Source: Hymenobacter cellulosilyticus (GTDB lineage: Bacteria > Bacteroidota > Bacteroidia > Cytophagales > Hymenobacteraceae). Taken from it: a stretch of 64,000 bases of DNA. Position numbers and translations under genes: made by a program. Shown one piece after another: positions 36,068 to 45,320 of the stretch (positions within the stretch are counted from its first letter, which is position 1; every line of letters begins with the position of its first letter). The notes under the pieces were generated by a model. The model saw nothing but the letters and a program-made list of their open reading frames with translations. It was not told the DNA's origin and ran no database searches. The stretch spans positions 2,656,501 through 2,720,500 of the forward strand of contig NZ_CP095046.1 in NCBI RefSeq assembly GCF_022919215.1. The letters are read 5' to 3'.

Positions 36068-36523
36068 ATGAAAACTCAAGCCTGCGGTCTGCTGTTGCTG
36101 ACTCTGATGTCTGGCAGTGCCTTCCAACCTAAGTCAGCCCTGCGTATCGAGGCGGGATACTGGCTGCGCGGGCTTGTTGGCGGTACTACAATGGCGGCGC
36201 TGTCTGAGTATCAGGTGCTGCAGAAAACGGCTTCACGTGACACTTTAACGGCCTCTCAAGTAGATACGCTGCAGAAGATTCTGAGTCGAGCCAGTAGTAG
36301 TAGACACTGGCAGCAGAAGCTGGGCGGGCGCTATGCGGCCTTGGAGGTGACCGTGGGCCAGCAGCCGGTGCCGTTGCTAATTGCCGAATCGGGCCGGCTG
36401 GTAGTGTTGCTCGACAAGCTAGGGCGAAGCGCTGTAGCTCCCGGCCACAACTACCATATTAATAATAGGGCTGATCAAACCTGGCTGCGTCGCTTCGCCA
36501 GTGCTCCGGTAAAAGGTGAATAA
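36068..36523 (+). CDS. Hypothetical exported protein (151 aa)
   Basis: A short protein with a likely signal peptide (ACGLLLLTLMSGSAF). The rest has a helical first half (SEYQVLQKTASRDTL; SQVDTLQKILSRAS) and a strand-rich middle (YAALEVTVGQQPVPLLIAES). I do not recognise a family. It starts five bases after the GNAT stop, which suggests co-transcription. Confidence 0.55.
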   Translation: MKTQACGLLLLTLMSGSAFQPKSALRIEAGYWLRGLVGGTTMAALSEYQVLQKTASRDTLTASQVDTLQKILSRASSSRHWQQKLGGRYAALEVTVGQQPVPLLIAESGRLVVLLDKLGRSAVAPGHNYHINNRADQTWLRRFASAPVKGE

Positions 36524-36590
36524 CTACGGACAAGTTTGAGTATACTTGGTGCTCTAGAGCATTATTGTTAGTTACTCAGGCTATTCCGTT

Positions 36591-38856
36591 ATGATTCAGT
36601 GGGCTCCCTATGCCTTCGTGCGCCTGTTTTTGGCCCTTGCCGCCGGCGTATTAACCTACCTGTACTTCGGGGCCGCGTGGCCCGACTTCCGCGGGCCGCT
36701 GGTGGGCCTCACGCTGCTGTTTGTGGCCTTGCAAACCTGGGCCAACCGTCAGCCCGCGCCCGGGCCCACCGAGGCAGCCGGCTGGCTGGCGCTGTTTACT
36801 TTGTTTGTGGCCGGCCTCACGCTTACCCAGCAGGCTACCGAAAACCGCCGGCCCGACCACCTGAGTCAGCTCAAAGGCACCATCGAGTTTTACCGCGCCG
36901 TAGTCGATGACTATACCGTGGTGCGGCCTGCTACCTATGCCACTACCGTGCGGGTGTCGGCCGTGCGCATCCGGGGGCAGTGGCAGGCGGCGCTGGGTGG
37001 TATCCGGGTATCGGTGCCGCGCGACTCGGGCGTAGCCGCCCCCGCTACGGCGACATATGGCTAGTACGGGGTGGCCCGGCGCCGGCCAAAGCCCCGCTCA
37101 ACCCCGGCGAGTTTGACTACCGCCGCTACTTGAGCTACCACCAGGTGTACCACCAGCAGTTTATTCACCCCGACCAGTACCAACTGCTGGCCTTGCAGCC
37201 GCCTTCGTATCTGAAGGCTGTCAGCATGCGGGCCGCCCGGGTACTCGACGGGGTTTTCCGGCAGTACGTGCGCGAAAAGCGCGAATACGCCCTGGCCTCG
37301 GCCCTGGTGCTGGGCATCAAAGACGAAGTGGATCAGGACACCAAGCAGGCCTACGCCAGCACCGGCACCACGCACATCATGGCCGTGTCGGGTCTGCAGG
37401 TGGGCTTGCTGTTTACGCTGGTGACGTGGCTGCTGCAACGGCTTTTCGGCGGCACCCGCGGGTTTCGGTTTTGGTCGGCGGGCGTGGGGCTGGTTGTTAT
37501 CTGGAGCTACGCCTTTCTGACGGGCTTGTCGGCTTCCGTGCTGCGGGCGGCCGTGATGTTCACCTTCGTGATTCTGGCCCGGGCCTCGGGGCGGCAAAGC
37601 AATATGTACAACACGCTGGCCGTAGCGGCATTTTGCCTGCTCTGCTACGACCCGTACCTGCTGGTGGACGTTGGTTTTCAACTTTCCTTTTTGGCGGTGC
37701 TCAGCATCGTCTACCTGCAGCCCCGCATTGCCGACAAGCTCGATTTCAAGGACCAAGCCGCGGCCCGAATCCGGCCCTGGCAGCCCTTGGCGGTGCAAAA
37801 ATCCTGGAAGGTCGCCGGCTGGACGGCCGACTGGATCTGGCAGGCCACGGCGCTGTCGTTGGCCGCGCAGGTTGCTACGTTTCCGCTGGGCCTGTTTTAT
37901 TTTCACCAGTTTCCGCTCAGCTTTCTGGCTTCCAACCTCGTGGCCGTGCCCATTTCCTCTTTGGCCGTGTACGTGGGCCTGGGCCTGCTCATGGTCAAGG
38001 GTCTGGTGGCAGTGGGCGGTTTATTTTTGCCCGCAACGGTGGTTTCCGTGCTCGATTGGCTGCCCAAGCTCCTTGGTAAGCTGTTCGAAACAATGATTTG
38101 GCTTTTCAACGAGTACATCTTCTGGATTGGTCGCACCATGCCTGGGGCCCTGATTCAGAACGTGCACGTGACGCCCCTGCAGGCTTGGCTGATTTTTGCC
38201 ATGATTCTGGCCCTGCTAACGTTTCTGGCCGTCAAGCGGCTGCCGTGGCTGGGGCTGGCCTGCACCCTGATGGCCGTGTTTGCCGGCACCCGGGTGTGGG
38301 CCGCCCGCACCCTTGCCACCGATGAGGAGCTGATAATCTACAGTATTCCGCGCCGCTCGGTGTGCGGTTTCTGGCAGGGCGCTGCCGCCCATATTGTTAC
38401 CGTCGACTCCTTGCCGCTTTCAGAAACGGAGCGGACTTACCGCATTGTGCCAGGTATTATTCAGCGCGAAGCCCGGCGCGTAATCTACCACACGGGCTGG
38501 CAGCCGGCGCCCGTGCCCACGGCTCAGCCCACACCCCACGTAACGGTGGCCGTGTGGCGCGGCCTGCGGCTGGCCTTCGTGAGCGGCCAAATAGATGCGG
38601 CCCGGCAGGCTACTCCGGTACAGGTAATTATACTGCGCCGCAATGCCTGGGTGAAGCCCAGCGAGTTAGCTCAGCTGTTTGGCCCGGGGCTCGGGTTATT
38701 TTCGATTCTTCCTGCAAATCCTGGTACGTTGCCCGGCAGGATTCTTTGCTGCAAGCTGCTGGATTTCAGACCCATGACGTTACTAGCCAAGGCGCGTTTA
38801 TCATCCGGTCGCGGCCACTGGTCGGCTCATCGGGGGCGCTGACCGAAACCGAATAG
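36591..38856 (+). CDS. comEC: ComEC/Rec2 competence channel (two apparent frame breaks)
   Basis: About 755 residues after adding one C to 37039-37043 (giving VAAPRYGDIWLVRG) and one G to 38686-38689 (giving GPGARVIFDSSCK). ComEC forms the inner-membrane channel for single-stranded DNA in natural transformation. Visible: three N-terminal hydrophobic helices, the extracellular OB-like region (AYASTGTTHIMAVSGLQVGL, a hallmark of the competence domain), and many more helices (LVDVGFQLSFLAVLSIVYL). The C-terminal part is short and lacks the full metallo-beta-lactamase domain of Bacillus ComEC, as usual in Bacteroidota. Both breaks are in G/C runs and probably artefacts. Confidence 0.88.
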
Positions 38857-38899
38857 GGCCCAACCTCGCTATATAGTTTATTTAGAGCACCATTTTTGT

Positions 38900-38907
38900 T
38901 ACGTTTG
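38900..38907 (+). promoter_or_regulatory. Candidate -7 element of the enoyl-CoA hydratase gene
   Basis: TACGTTTG matches the Bacteroidota TAnnTTTG box. A weak TTTA lies 19 bases before it. The start codon is about 92 bases downstream. Confidence 0.35.
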
Positions 38908-38999
38908 GTTGAATACCAACCTTGTGCTGTTCGGGTTGTGCGCCGTTTGTCTTTGGTAGCGTACAGTCCTGCTTTTCACCGCTTTGCAACGACCCCGTC

Positions 39000-39812
39000 A
39001 TGGATAATATGCCTACCCAGGAGCTAGAAGCGCTGCGCTACATTCGCTACGAAACGCGCGACGCCATCGGCTACATCACCCTCAATCGTCCTGATAAACG
39101 CAATGCCCTTAGCTACGACGTGGTGTCGGAGCTTAAGGAGGCTTTTGAGTTTGCCGAGGAAGATGAATCATGCAAAGTAATCGTGCTGCGGGCCGAAGGG
39201 TCAGCCTTCTGTGCCGGCGCCGATCTGGGCTACATCCAAGAGCTGCAGGGCTTTGGCTACACTGATAACCTGGCTGATTCCACGCACCTGATGCAGCTGT
39301 TTCACCAGATTTATACCCTTAAAAAAGTGGTTATCGGGCAGGTGCAGGGCCACGCGCTGGCTGGTGGCTGCGGTCTGGCTACCATCTGCGACTTTGCCTT
39401 TGCCGTACCCGAAGCCAAGTTTGGCTACACGGAAGTAAAAATTGGCTTTCTGCCCGCCATTGTGAGCGTATTTCTCGTGCGCAAAATAGGGGAGGCCCGT
39501 ACCAAGCAGCTCCTGCTCACTGGGGACGTTATTTCGGCCCAGGCCGCGGCCGATTTTGGCTTGGTCAATTTCCTGGTATCCAAAGAGGAACTGGCCGAAA
39601 AGGTATATGAATTTGCCCGCCGGCTGTGCGTCGAGAATTCCGGGCAGAGCATGGAGCTGACCAAGGAAATGCTGGCCCGTATTCCGGAAATGGCCCTTGA
39701 GGACAGTCTTCGCTACGCCGCCCAAATGAACGCCGAGGCCCGCGGCTCCCTCGACTGCCGCCGCGGTATTGCCGCTTTCCTGAGCAAAGAAAAGATTACC
39801 TGGGACAACTAA
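39000..39812 (+). CDS. Enoyl-CoA hydratase/isomerase family protein
   Basis: A 270-residue crotonase-fold protein. It begins with YIRYETRDAIGYITLNRPDKRNALS, and the oxyanion-hole segments are AEGSAFCAGADLGYI and VQGHALAGGCGLATICDF. A Glu in EAKFGYTEVKIGFLP is at the position of a catalytic glutamate. It would hydrate or isomerise a CoA thioester in fatty-acid or amino-acid degradation. I chose the ATG at 39000 because the upstream extension is Cys-rich and unlike the family. Monocistronic with a strong terminator. Confidence 0.9.
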   Translation: MDNMPTQELEALRYIRYETRDAIGYITLNRPDKRNALSYDVVSELKEAFEFAEEDESCKVIVLRAEGSAFCAGADLGYIQELQGFGYTDNLADSTHLMQLFHQIYTLKKVVIGQVQGHALAGGCGLATICDFAFAVPEAKFGYTEVKIGFLPAIVSVFLVRKIGEARTKQLLLTGDVISAQAAADFGLVNFLVSKEELAEKVYEFARRLCVENSGQSMELTKEMLARIPEMALEDSLRYAAQMNAEARGSLDCRRGIAAFLSKEKITWDN

Positions 39813-39870
39813 GTTCTGTCGTTTCTCGGCACCTATTGGTCTTGGGGCCGGGTCAAAAAGAGGTTACTTG

Positions 39871-39908
39871 CAAAAATGTTCTGGCCTAACAGTCAGAACA
39901 TTTTTGCC
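39871..39908 (+). terminator. Terminator of the enoyl-CoA hydratase gene
   Basis: A perfect 13-bp stem (39871-39883 with 39894-39906) with a ten-base loop; its ends supply A and T runs, so it may act on both strands. Confidence 0.8.
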
Positions 39909-39967
39909 TTATTGCTGCTTTCTGCTTCTATAAGAGCCCTGATTCATCCACTGCTTAATTCTTTTCC

Positions 39968-40471
39968 ATGACAACGTGGGCAGCCGTGGCCGTCACGACG
40001 GCTACTTTCCTGGGAATGGAGTTTGTCGCCTGGTTTATGCACAAGTATGTGCTGCATGGTGCGCTGTGGTTTTTGCACCGCTCGCACCACGTGCGGCATC
40101 CCCATCATTTTGAGCGCAACGACTTTTTCTTCCTGTTTTACGGGGCGCTTTCCATGGGCGGCATTATGTACGGCTCAGATGAGAAAAGCTGGCCTTTCTG
40201 GGTGGGCATCGGCATTGCGGCCTACGGCACGGTATACTTTTTTGTGCACGACGTGCTGATTCATGGGCGGCTTCGGTTCTGGCGCAAGTCGAGCAACAAG
40301 TACCTGCGCGCCCTGAACATGGCTCATAAGATGCACCACAAAACCACCGGCCGCGACGGTTCGGAGGAATTTGGCATGCTGTGGGTTTCGCCGAAGTATC
40401 TGGAGCTGGCCCGCCGTAAACCGGCACCCGTGCGGTCGGGCAAAACCGTAATTACCTCATCAAATTCGTAG
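39968..40471 (+). CDS. crtZ: Beta-carotene hydroxylase CrtZ
   Basis: A 167-residue fatty-acid-hydroxylase-type diiron membrane enzyme. Histidine motifs: HKYVLH (25-30), HRSHH (37-41), HDVLIH in the third segment, and HKMHH. CrtZ adds hydroxyl groups at C3 and C3' of beta-ionone rings, giving zeaxanthin-type carotenoids. The size and the MEFVAWFMHKYVLHG start are typical. It is followed after eleven bases by the CarH-like regulator gene, so the two are probably co-transcribed. Confidence 0.92.
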   Translation: MTTWAAVAVTTATFLGMEFVAWFMHKYVLHGALWFLHRSHHVRHPHHFERNDFFFLFYGALSMGGIMYGSDEKSWPFWVGIGIAAYGTVYFFVHDVLIHGRLRFWRKSSNKYLRALNMAHKMHHKTTGRDGSEEFGMLWVSPKYLELARRKPAPVRSGKTVITSSNS

Positions 40472-40482
40472 GGCTGGCCATC

Positions 40483-41381
40483 GTGGGACAATTTTCAATC
40501 AGCGACCTGGAGAATATCTCCGGCATCAAGGCGCATACCATCCGAATGTGGGAGCAGCGCTACGGCATTCTGCAGCCGGTTCGCACGCACACCAACATCC
40601 GGACGTATTGCGACAACGACCTGCGCCGTTTGTTGAACGTGGCCACTCTTTGCGGACAGGGGCACCGTATATCCAAAGTAGCCCAGCTAAGTGAGCAGGA
40701 ACTGGCCTCGGCCGTTATTGCCTGCTGCGAAAACCCGCACGACTACAGCCGGCAGATCAACTCCCTGCTGGCCGCAACGCTGGAGATGAACGAGCCCCAG
40801 ATCTGCAAGCTGCTCGGTGGGGCCGCGCAGCAGCTAGGGTTTGAGCAGGCCATAATGCGCGTGGTATATCCCTTTTTGCAGCGCATCGGCATCTTGTGGC
40901 AAACCGGCAGCATCAACCCTGCTCAGGAACATCTGGTTACCAATATCATCCGGCAGAAAATTGTGGCTGCTACCGACCAGCTGCCCCCGGTAAATCCCAA
41001 AGACGCCCGGCGTTGGGTGCTGTTTTTACCCGAGGGTGAGCTGCACGAGCTGGCCCTGCTGTTTATGAACTACGCCTTGCGGGCCCGTACCCAGCACGTG
41101 TTGTATCTGGGGCAAAACCTGCCGGAGTCGGAGCTGACAGCCGTGTGCCAGACCTATGAGCCCCACGCCATTTGTACAGTGCTGACGGCCGTGCCTGAGC
41201 GGGGCAGGTGCAAGCTTACATCAACCACCTGGCCGAATTATGCGCTGGTGCCATGCTCGTTCTCTACGGTCCCCTGATGTGCTGCCAGGAGCTGGCTTTG
41301 CCTTCCAACTCCGTTAGTCCCCGGCTGATGACCGACTTTCTGGCTCTGGTTGAGGAGTTACAAGGGCCCAGTAAAAAATAA
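40483..41381 (+). CDS. CarH-like MerR regulator with B12-binding domain (one apparent frame break)
   Basis: About 299 residues after adding one G to 41201-41204, which restores GQVQAYINHLAELCAG and a full C-terminus. The first 70 residues are a MerR winged helix (YSISDLENISGIKAHTIRMW-type). The middle helix bundle contains the W-x9-EH motif (Trp139, Glu149-His150) and the Rossmann domain has E-x-H (Glu186-Leu-His188). These features mark CarA/CarH-type adenosylcobalamin photoreceptors that release DNA in light and induce carotenoid genes. The GTG start at 40483 gives the MerR beginning. It lies between crtZ and a sigma-factor gene, consistent with control of pigment synthesis. Confidence 0.88.
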
Positions 41382-41407
41382 AATTTTGGCTTTCTAACTG
41401 AACTGTA

Positions 41408-41438
41408 GCGCAACCCCCACCGGGTTGCGCGTTTGTTT
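41408..41438 (+). terminator. Terminator after the CarH-like gene
   Basis: A 9-bp stem (41408-41416 with 41422-41430) with a short C-rich loop is followed by GTTTGTTTT, 27 bases beyond the stop. Confidence 0.75.
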
Positions 41439-41574
41439 TCAGCCACTTCAGCTTGGTTCTTTCACCGCGCAAAAATTTGGGTTCACCTTCCGAAAAGGGA
41501 GGCAAGCCGAATTTATGTTCAAAAGGTCGGCTGCTCAGTGCCTGGGTCGTACCTTGGTCGCCGAATTAATGTAC

Positions 41575-41634
41575 CGACATTGAATTTCAGTCCAGTTGAG
41601 AAAAATTCTTAACTAGAGTAGTCGACATTCAATT
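41575..41634. promoter_or_regulatory. Candidate operator: repeated CGACATT(G/C)AATT upstream of sigma gene
   Basis: CGACATTGAATT (41575-41586) and CGACATTCAATT (41623-41634) are direct repeats 48 bases apart in the 300-base gap before the sigma-factor gene. The second abuts a TATATTTG -7-like box at 41642-41649. A weaker relative, GACATCAAATC, occurs upstream of crtI near 45203. They could be binding sites for the CarH-like regulator. Confidence 0.45.
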
Positions 41635-41680
41635 GTTCCCGTATATTTGTTTAACCTTTTGCCACGAAAAGCTAAACAGT

Positions 41681-42196
41681 ATGACCTCTTTGGAATTCAC
41701 CGATCAAGTACAAAAGATTTCTTACTCTCTGAAGCCCGTGGCCATGAACCTGACTCGCGACGCTGACGATGCCAAGGACCTGGTCCAGGAAACTCTGCTC
41801 AAAGCCATGCTAAACAAGGACAAGTTTAAGGCGGGCACCAATTTGAAGGCGTGGTTGTACACCATCATGCGCAACACCTTCATTAACAACTACAATAAGA
41901 TTACCAAGCGCAATAGCAATATTGACAGCACCGAGTATTTTCAGTATTTCAATACCGACGAAAACTATATCACCCACAACGGAGCCACTTCTGACTTCGT
42001 GGTAACGGACATCAACGAGGCTATTTCCAACCTCTCAGCCGACTACCGTACGCCGTTCATGATGTACTACATTGGCTACAAGTACCTGGAAATTGCTGAG
42101 AAGCTGCAGATTCCGATTGGAACGGTGAAGAACCGGATTCACATAGCCCGCAAGGAGCTGAAAGACGCGCTGAAAGTGTACGCTCCCGGCGTGTAA
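41681..42196 (+). CDS. ECF-type RNA polymerase sigma factor
   Basis: A 171-residue sigma-70-family factor with region 2 (VAMNLTRDADDAKDLVQETL then WLYTIMRNTFINNYNK) and region 4 (NLSADYRTPFMMYYIGYKYL; AEKLQIPIGTVKNRIHIARK). It would direct RNA polymerase to a special promoter set. In Cytophagales such genes often sit beside a MerR/CarH gene and crt genes, so light- or stress-dependent control of carotenoid synthesis is likely but inferred. I prefer the ATG at 41681 over a longer frame from 41633. No anti-sigma gene is adjacent. A strong terminator follows. Confidence 0.88.
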   Translation: MTSLEFTDQVQKISYSLKPVAMNLTRDADDAKDLVQETLLKAMLNKDKFKAGTNLKAWLYTIMRNTFINNYNKITKRNSNIDSTEYFQYFNTDENYITHNGATSDFVVTDINEAISNLSADYRTPFMMYYIGYKYLEIAEKLQIPIGTVKNRIHIARKELKDALKVYAPGV

Positions 42197-42232
42197 GGAA
42201 TAGATTAATAACACTTTGCGCCTGAGCGTAAT

Positions 42233-42284
42233 ACGGGCCGCCAGCCACGGAGCATCTGCTCCCAGCCGGCGGCCCGTCGTTTTT
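42233..42284 (+). terminator. Terminator of the sigma-factor gene
   Basis: A 10-bp outer stem (42233-42242 with 42268-42277) encloses a GGAGC/GCTCC hairpin (42249-42262) and is followed by six T residues. It lies just before the stop of a convergent gene. Confidence 0.75.
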
Positions 42285-42294
42285 TCCAGACAAA

Positions 42295-43899
42295 CTAGAA
42301 GTCAAACAGGTTGAACCGCTTGGTGCTGGGACGAGCTTCGAGCCGGGTAGCGGGCCGGCGCCCCACAGGTGGCTTGGCGGCGGGAGCCGGATTCGGGGCT
42401 GCCTGGATATAGCGGTGCTTGATGCGCATGTCCTGGGCCGCGAAAGGGCCGGTCTGGGCCGGGTAAAATGCCAGGTGCGGCCGTTGCACCTCGGGCAGCA
42501 TCCGCCACGACTCCCGAAAATCCTGGTTGATGCGCTGCAGCTCGGTGAAAAAATCCTGGCTGGCGCGGGCCGCTTCGGAATCGGCCAGGAACTGCCCGGC
42601 TTCCAGTTCCAGACAGATTTGCAGGCTCTTATCGACCCGCTCGTTTTCGGCCGTAAACATGGTGAAGGACTGCACCCGACTAGCCAGGGTGGGGGTACTC
42701 ATCAGGGCCTCCTGCACATCGGGCGGCGCGATTTTGCAGCCGTAGAAAGCTACCGTCATGTCGGCCCGGCCGTAGTGCAGCAACAGGGCAGCTCACTGTA
42801 ACCAGGCGCTATATCGTCGGGCGTCAGGCCGCAGTCGGCCAGAATGCGGCGCAGCTCGGAGAAGCGGATGACCTGGCCCCGGTCGTGAATGTTGTAGCGG
42901 ATCTTGGGGCCAGGTAATAGGGCCGGCACAGGGTAATGAGCAGTTCGCCGGCCTCGGTTTCCTCGATGTAGAAGTCGGCGGGGTTGAACTGGAAGATGAC
43001 GGGCGTAGCCCCGGCGTACTTCACCAGGCGGGCGGCCAGTTCGGGCCGGCTTTGCACAGCTTTGCGCAGGGCAATGGTAAAGTCATTCTCACTGGAAATA
43101 TTAAGCTCCAGGTCGGAGGCTCCAAACGAGCCGTACACTTTGCGGATTCCCTTGGCTAGCAGGTAGTCACGCATGGGCTCACTCATGCCTTCTCCGCCGT
43201 AAATCATGGTCACGTTGTAGCTGTGCCAGTCGAGCGGGGCCGAGTCGACGAGCAGCTTCAGAAACGGCGGGTAGCCCAGGATAATGTACTGCTGGTCGGG
43301 CCCGAAAGACTGCAGCGTGTTGGTAATCTTCTGCACGTCGGGCCCCAGGGACTTAACCACGGTCGAGTCGGCAAACGACATGGTGATGTTGATACCCGTG
43401 GCCCAGGGCCCCAGGGCAAAGGCATTGATAAGAAAGTGCTGTCCCTGGCCTACTAGGTGGCTCAGGCCGAATTCGAGCATGCGCTTGTTGGCCCGCCGCT
43501 CGGCCTGCCCGCGCACCCAGTTGGTGGGCACCCCGCTGCTACCCGACGACTCATCGATAATGATGCCGTGGCCGGGAATCTTGCCGCCCAGGCACCGCTC
43601 ACCCAGGGAGTAGCGCTTGATGTAGTTTTCCTTGTCCATGATGGGCAGAGACGATAAATCCGGGATGAGGCCGTGCAGGCGGGGCCGCGGGCGTGGTGGT
43701 CGCGCAGGAAGCGCTGGTAAGCCGGGGCTTGCCGGCTGGCCATCCAGAATACGGCCAGGGCTTTCATCTTGCCGATGTTCCAGCGCATGGCCTCCATGTG
43801 GGGCAAAAACAAAAGGTTCATTGTGGTAAAATCCAGCTCCAGCACGTTGCGCCACAGACGAAGGGCATGCACAATTAGCAGAACAGCAAACGTTTTCAT
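42295..43899 (-). CDS. Adenylate-forming ligase, phenylacetate-CoA-ligase/CapK-like (three apparent frame breaks)
   Basis: Three overlapping minus-strand frames join into one protein of about 535 residues when one base is restored in each of the runs 43681-43684, 42906-42909 and 42786-42788. The adenylate-forming P-loop is IIIDESSGSSGVPTNWVRG. A middle TMIYGGEGMSEPMRDYL and KVYGSFGASDLELNI block and a C-terminal YGRADMTVAFYGCKIAPPDV complete the PaaK-type fold. Such enzymes activate a carboxylic acid as AMP ester and pass it to CoA or an amine. It starts four bases after the Tat nitroreductase-like gene. Substrate unknown. The last 40 residues are a basic Pro/Ala tail. Confidence 0.8.
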
Positions 43900-43903
43900 G
43901 GGC

Positions 43904-45007
43904 TTAGGCGTGAAGTAAAATGTCGTTGACGGTCAAACGGTAGCTTCGCGGGGGCTCCTGACTGTAACCCAGGCGCACAAGTAGCCAGGCGGGCTCCGTG
44001 GCCGGGGCCTGGCCGATGCGCTGGCTGAACTTGGTGTAAGCTGCGGGGTTGGTTATCACCGAGCCGAAGGGATGCAGGTACAGGTTGTGCCGGGTCATTT
44101 CCAGCCAGAGCTGCTGAAGCAGGGCCCCGGCCTGCACCCAGTCGGGGCGGGTGCCAAACGGTCCCTGCAGCCAGGCCACCGTGGTGGTGCCGTGCATCGA
44201 GTGCGTGTAGACCTTGCCCAGGATGCGGCGTTTCCAAGCGCTGCGAAACCGCTCACTATGAAAGAAGAAGTTGTGCATCAGCCGGCCCGGAAACCCCATG
44301 CAATGACTCCATAATCCGTCTTTCTGGGTGGCGGCCTGCTGGTCGGAAGTGCGGACCCAGGAGGCCAGCTCGGTGCGCACGGCCGGGTCGTCGAGGTCGG
44401 TGAAGAGAGTTTCGCGGTTCAGATCCAAAATAAAGCTGACCATGGCGGGCTCGTTGGTGAAGGTGAGCGTATGACCGTAAGTGGCCGCTATGGCGCTCAG
44501 CCGGTGCTGCACAGCCAGGGGAATTTCCCGGTTGTCGTAGTGCAGGCGGGAAGTTTTACGCTGCCGGATCAGTTCCCGGTCCAGCGCCGCCGGGGTGGTA
44601 GTGGGAGCCAGGTGCAGGGTGGCAAACAGCTGCAGGCCGGTAGCTGAATAGCTTAGTCGGGGCTCGGCGGCCTGCTGGGCGCTGAGGGCCAGACCCCGGG
44701 TCAGGGCCGCCAGGCGCAGGCACTCGATAAACATGCCCAGGCCCGCTACCGTGAAGCGGGAAGTTGGGTCGGTGTGGGGTAGCAGGCGGGCCGGGTCGTA
44801 GTAGAGCCGGGCCTCCGTGGCCGATACCACCTGCAGTTTCCAGGGCTGTACGTTGTGCGGACTTGGCGACCAGCGGGCGTATTCCAGAAGCTCTGCCCAC
44901 AGCGGGGCCGCTTCGGCGGCCCGGGCCCGACCCACACCTAACAGGGGCGCCAGCAAGGCGGCGGCGGTGCCCAGACTTGCGCGGTGCAGAAATTTTCGAC
45001 GGTGCAT
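43904..45007 (-). CDS. Tat-exported nitroreductase-family protein
   Basis: A 367-residue protein beginning with a twin-arginine signal (HRRKFLHRASLGTAAALLAP, cleaved near GRARA). The mature part has nitroreductase-like features: LLEYARWSPSPHNVQPWKLQ near the start, RQRKTSRLHYDNREIP in the middle, and LQQLWLEMTRHNLYLHPFGS near the end. Nitroreductase-fold enzymes bind FMN and oxidise or reduce small organics; Tat export fits a folded flavoprotein. It is the first gene of a two-gene operon with the adenylate-forming ligase and is divergent from crtI. Confidence 0.8.
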   Translation of the reverse strand: MHRRKFLHRASLGTAAALLAPLLGVGRARAAEAAPLWAELLEYARWSPSPHNVQPWKLQVVSATEARLYYDPARLLPHTDPTSRFTVAGLGMFIECLRLAALTRGLALSAQQAAEPRLSYSATGLQLFATLHLAPTTTPAALDRELIRQRKTSRLHYDNREIPLAVQHRLSAIAATYGHTLTFTNEPAMVSFILDLNRETLFTDLDDPAVRTELASWVRTSDQQAATQKDGLWSHCMGFPGRLMHNFFFHSERFRSAWKRRILGKVYTHSMHGTTTVAWLQGPFGTRPDWVQAGALLQQLWLEMTRHNLYLHPFGSVITNPAAYTKFSQRIGQAPATEPAWLLVRLGYSQEPPRSYRLTVNDILLHA

Positions 45008-45320
45008 ACTGGCAGGGGATAAGCGCAGGGCGGAACGGATTCGATAAGTGTCCGATGCCAGAAAAGCGCGGCCTTCGGTGTCGGAAATGTGCAGACTATT
45101 ATTCCCATAGTCACGCCAGTTTTAAGGTTTTTCAGACTTTTGGTATGGTAGATATGAGTTTATAACAATCTGATTAATAAAGTATATAATCGGTAAGGGT
45201 AGACATCAAATCATGTTTTCTCGGCGCCGATAATCTGCCCTGGCTGTTGCGGAAGAAGGGCGGGCCAAAACAAAGTTGGGAGCGGGTTTGTAGCTTGCCA
45301 CCACCTTTTACCTGCTCGTA
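45008..45320. other. Divergent control region between nitroreductase and crtI genes
   Basis: No coding frame with protein character. The 45110-45230 part is AT-rich and should carry the divergent promoters, but I see no full TTG-N19-21-TAnnTTTG match. GACATCAAATC near 45203 weakly resembles the repeats upstream of the sigma-factor gene. Confidence 0.4.
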
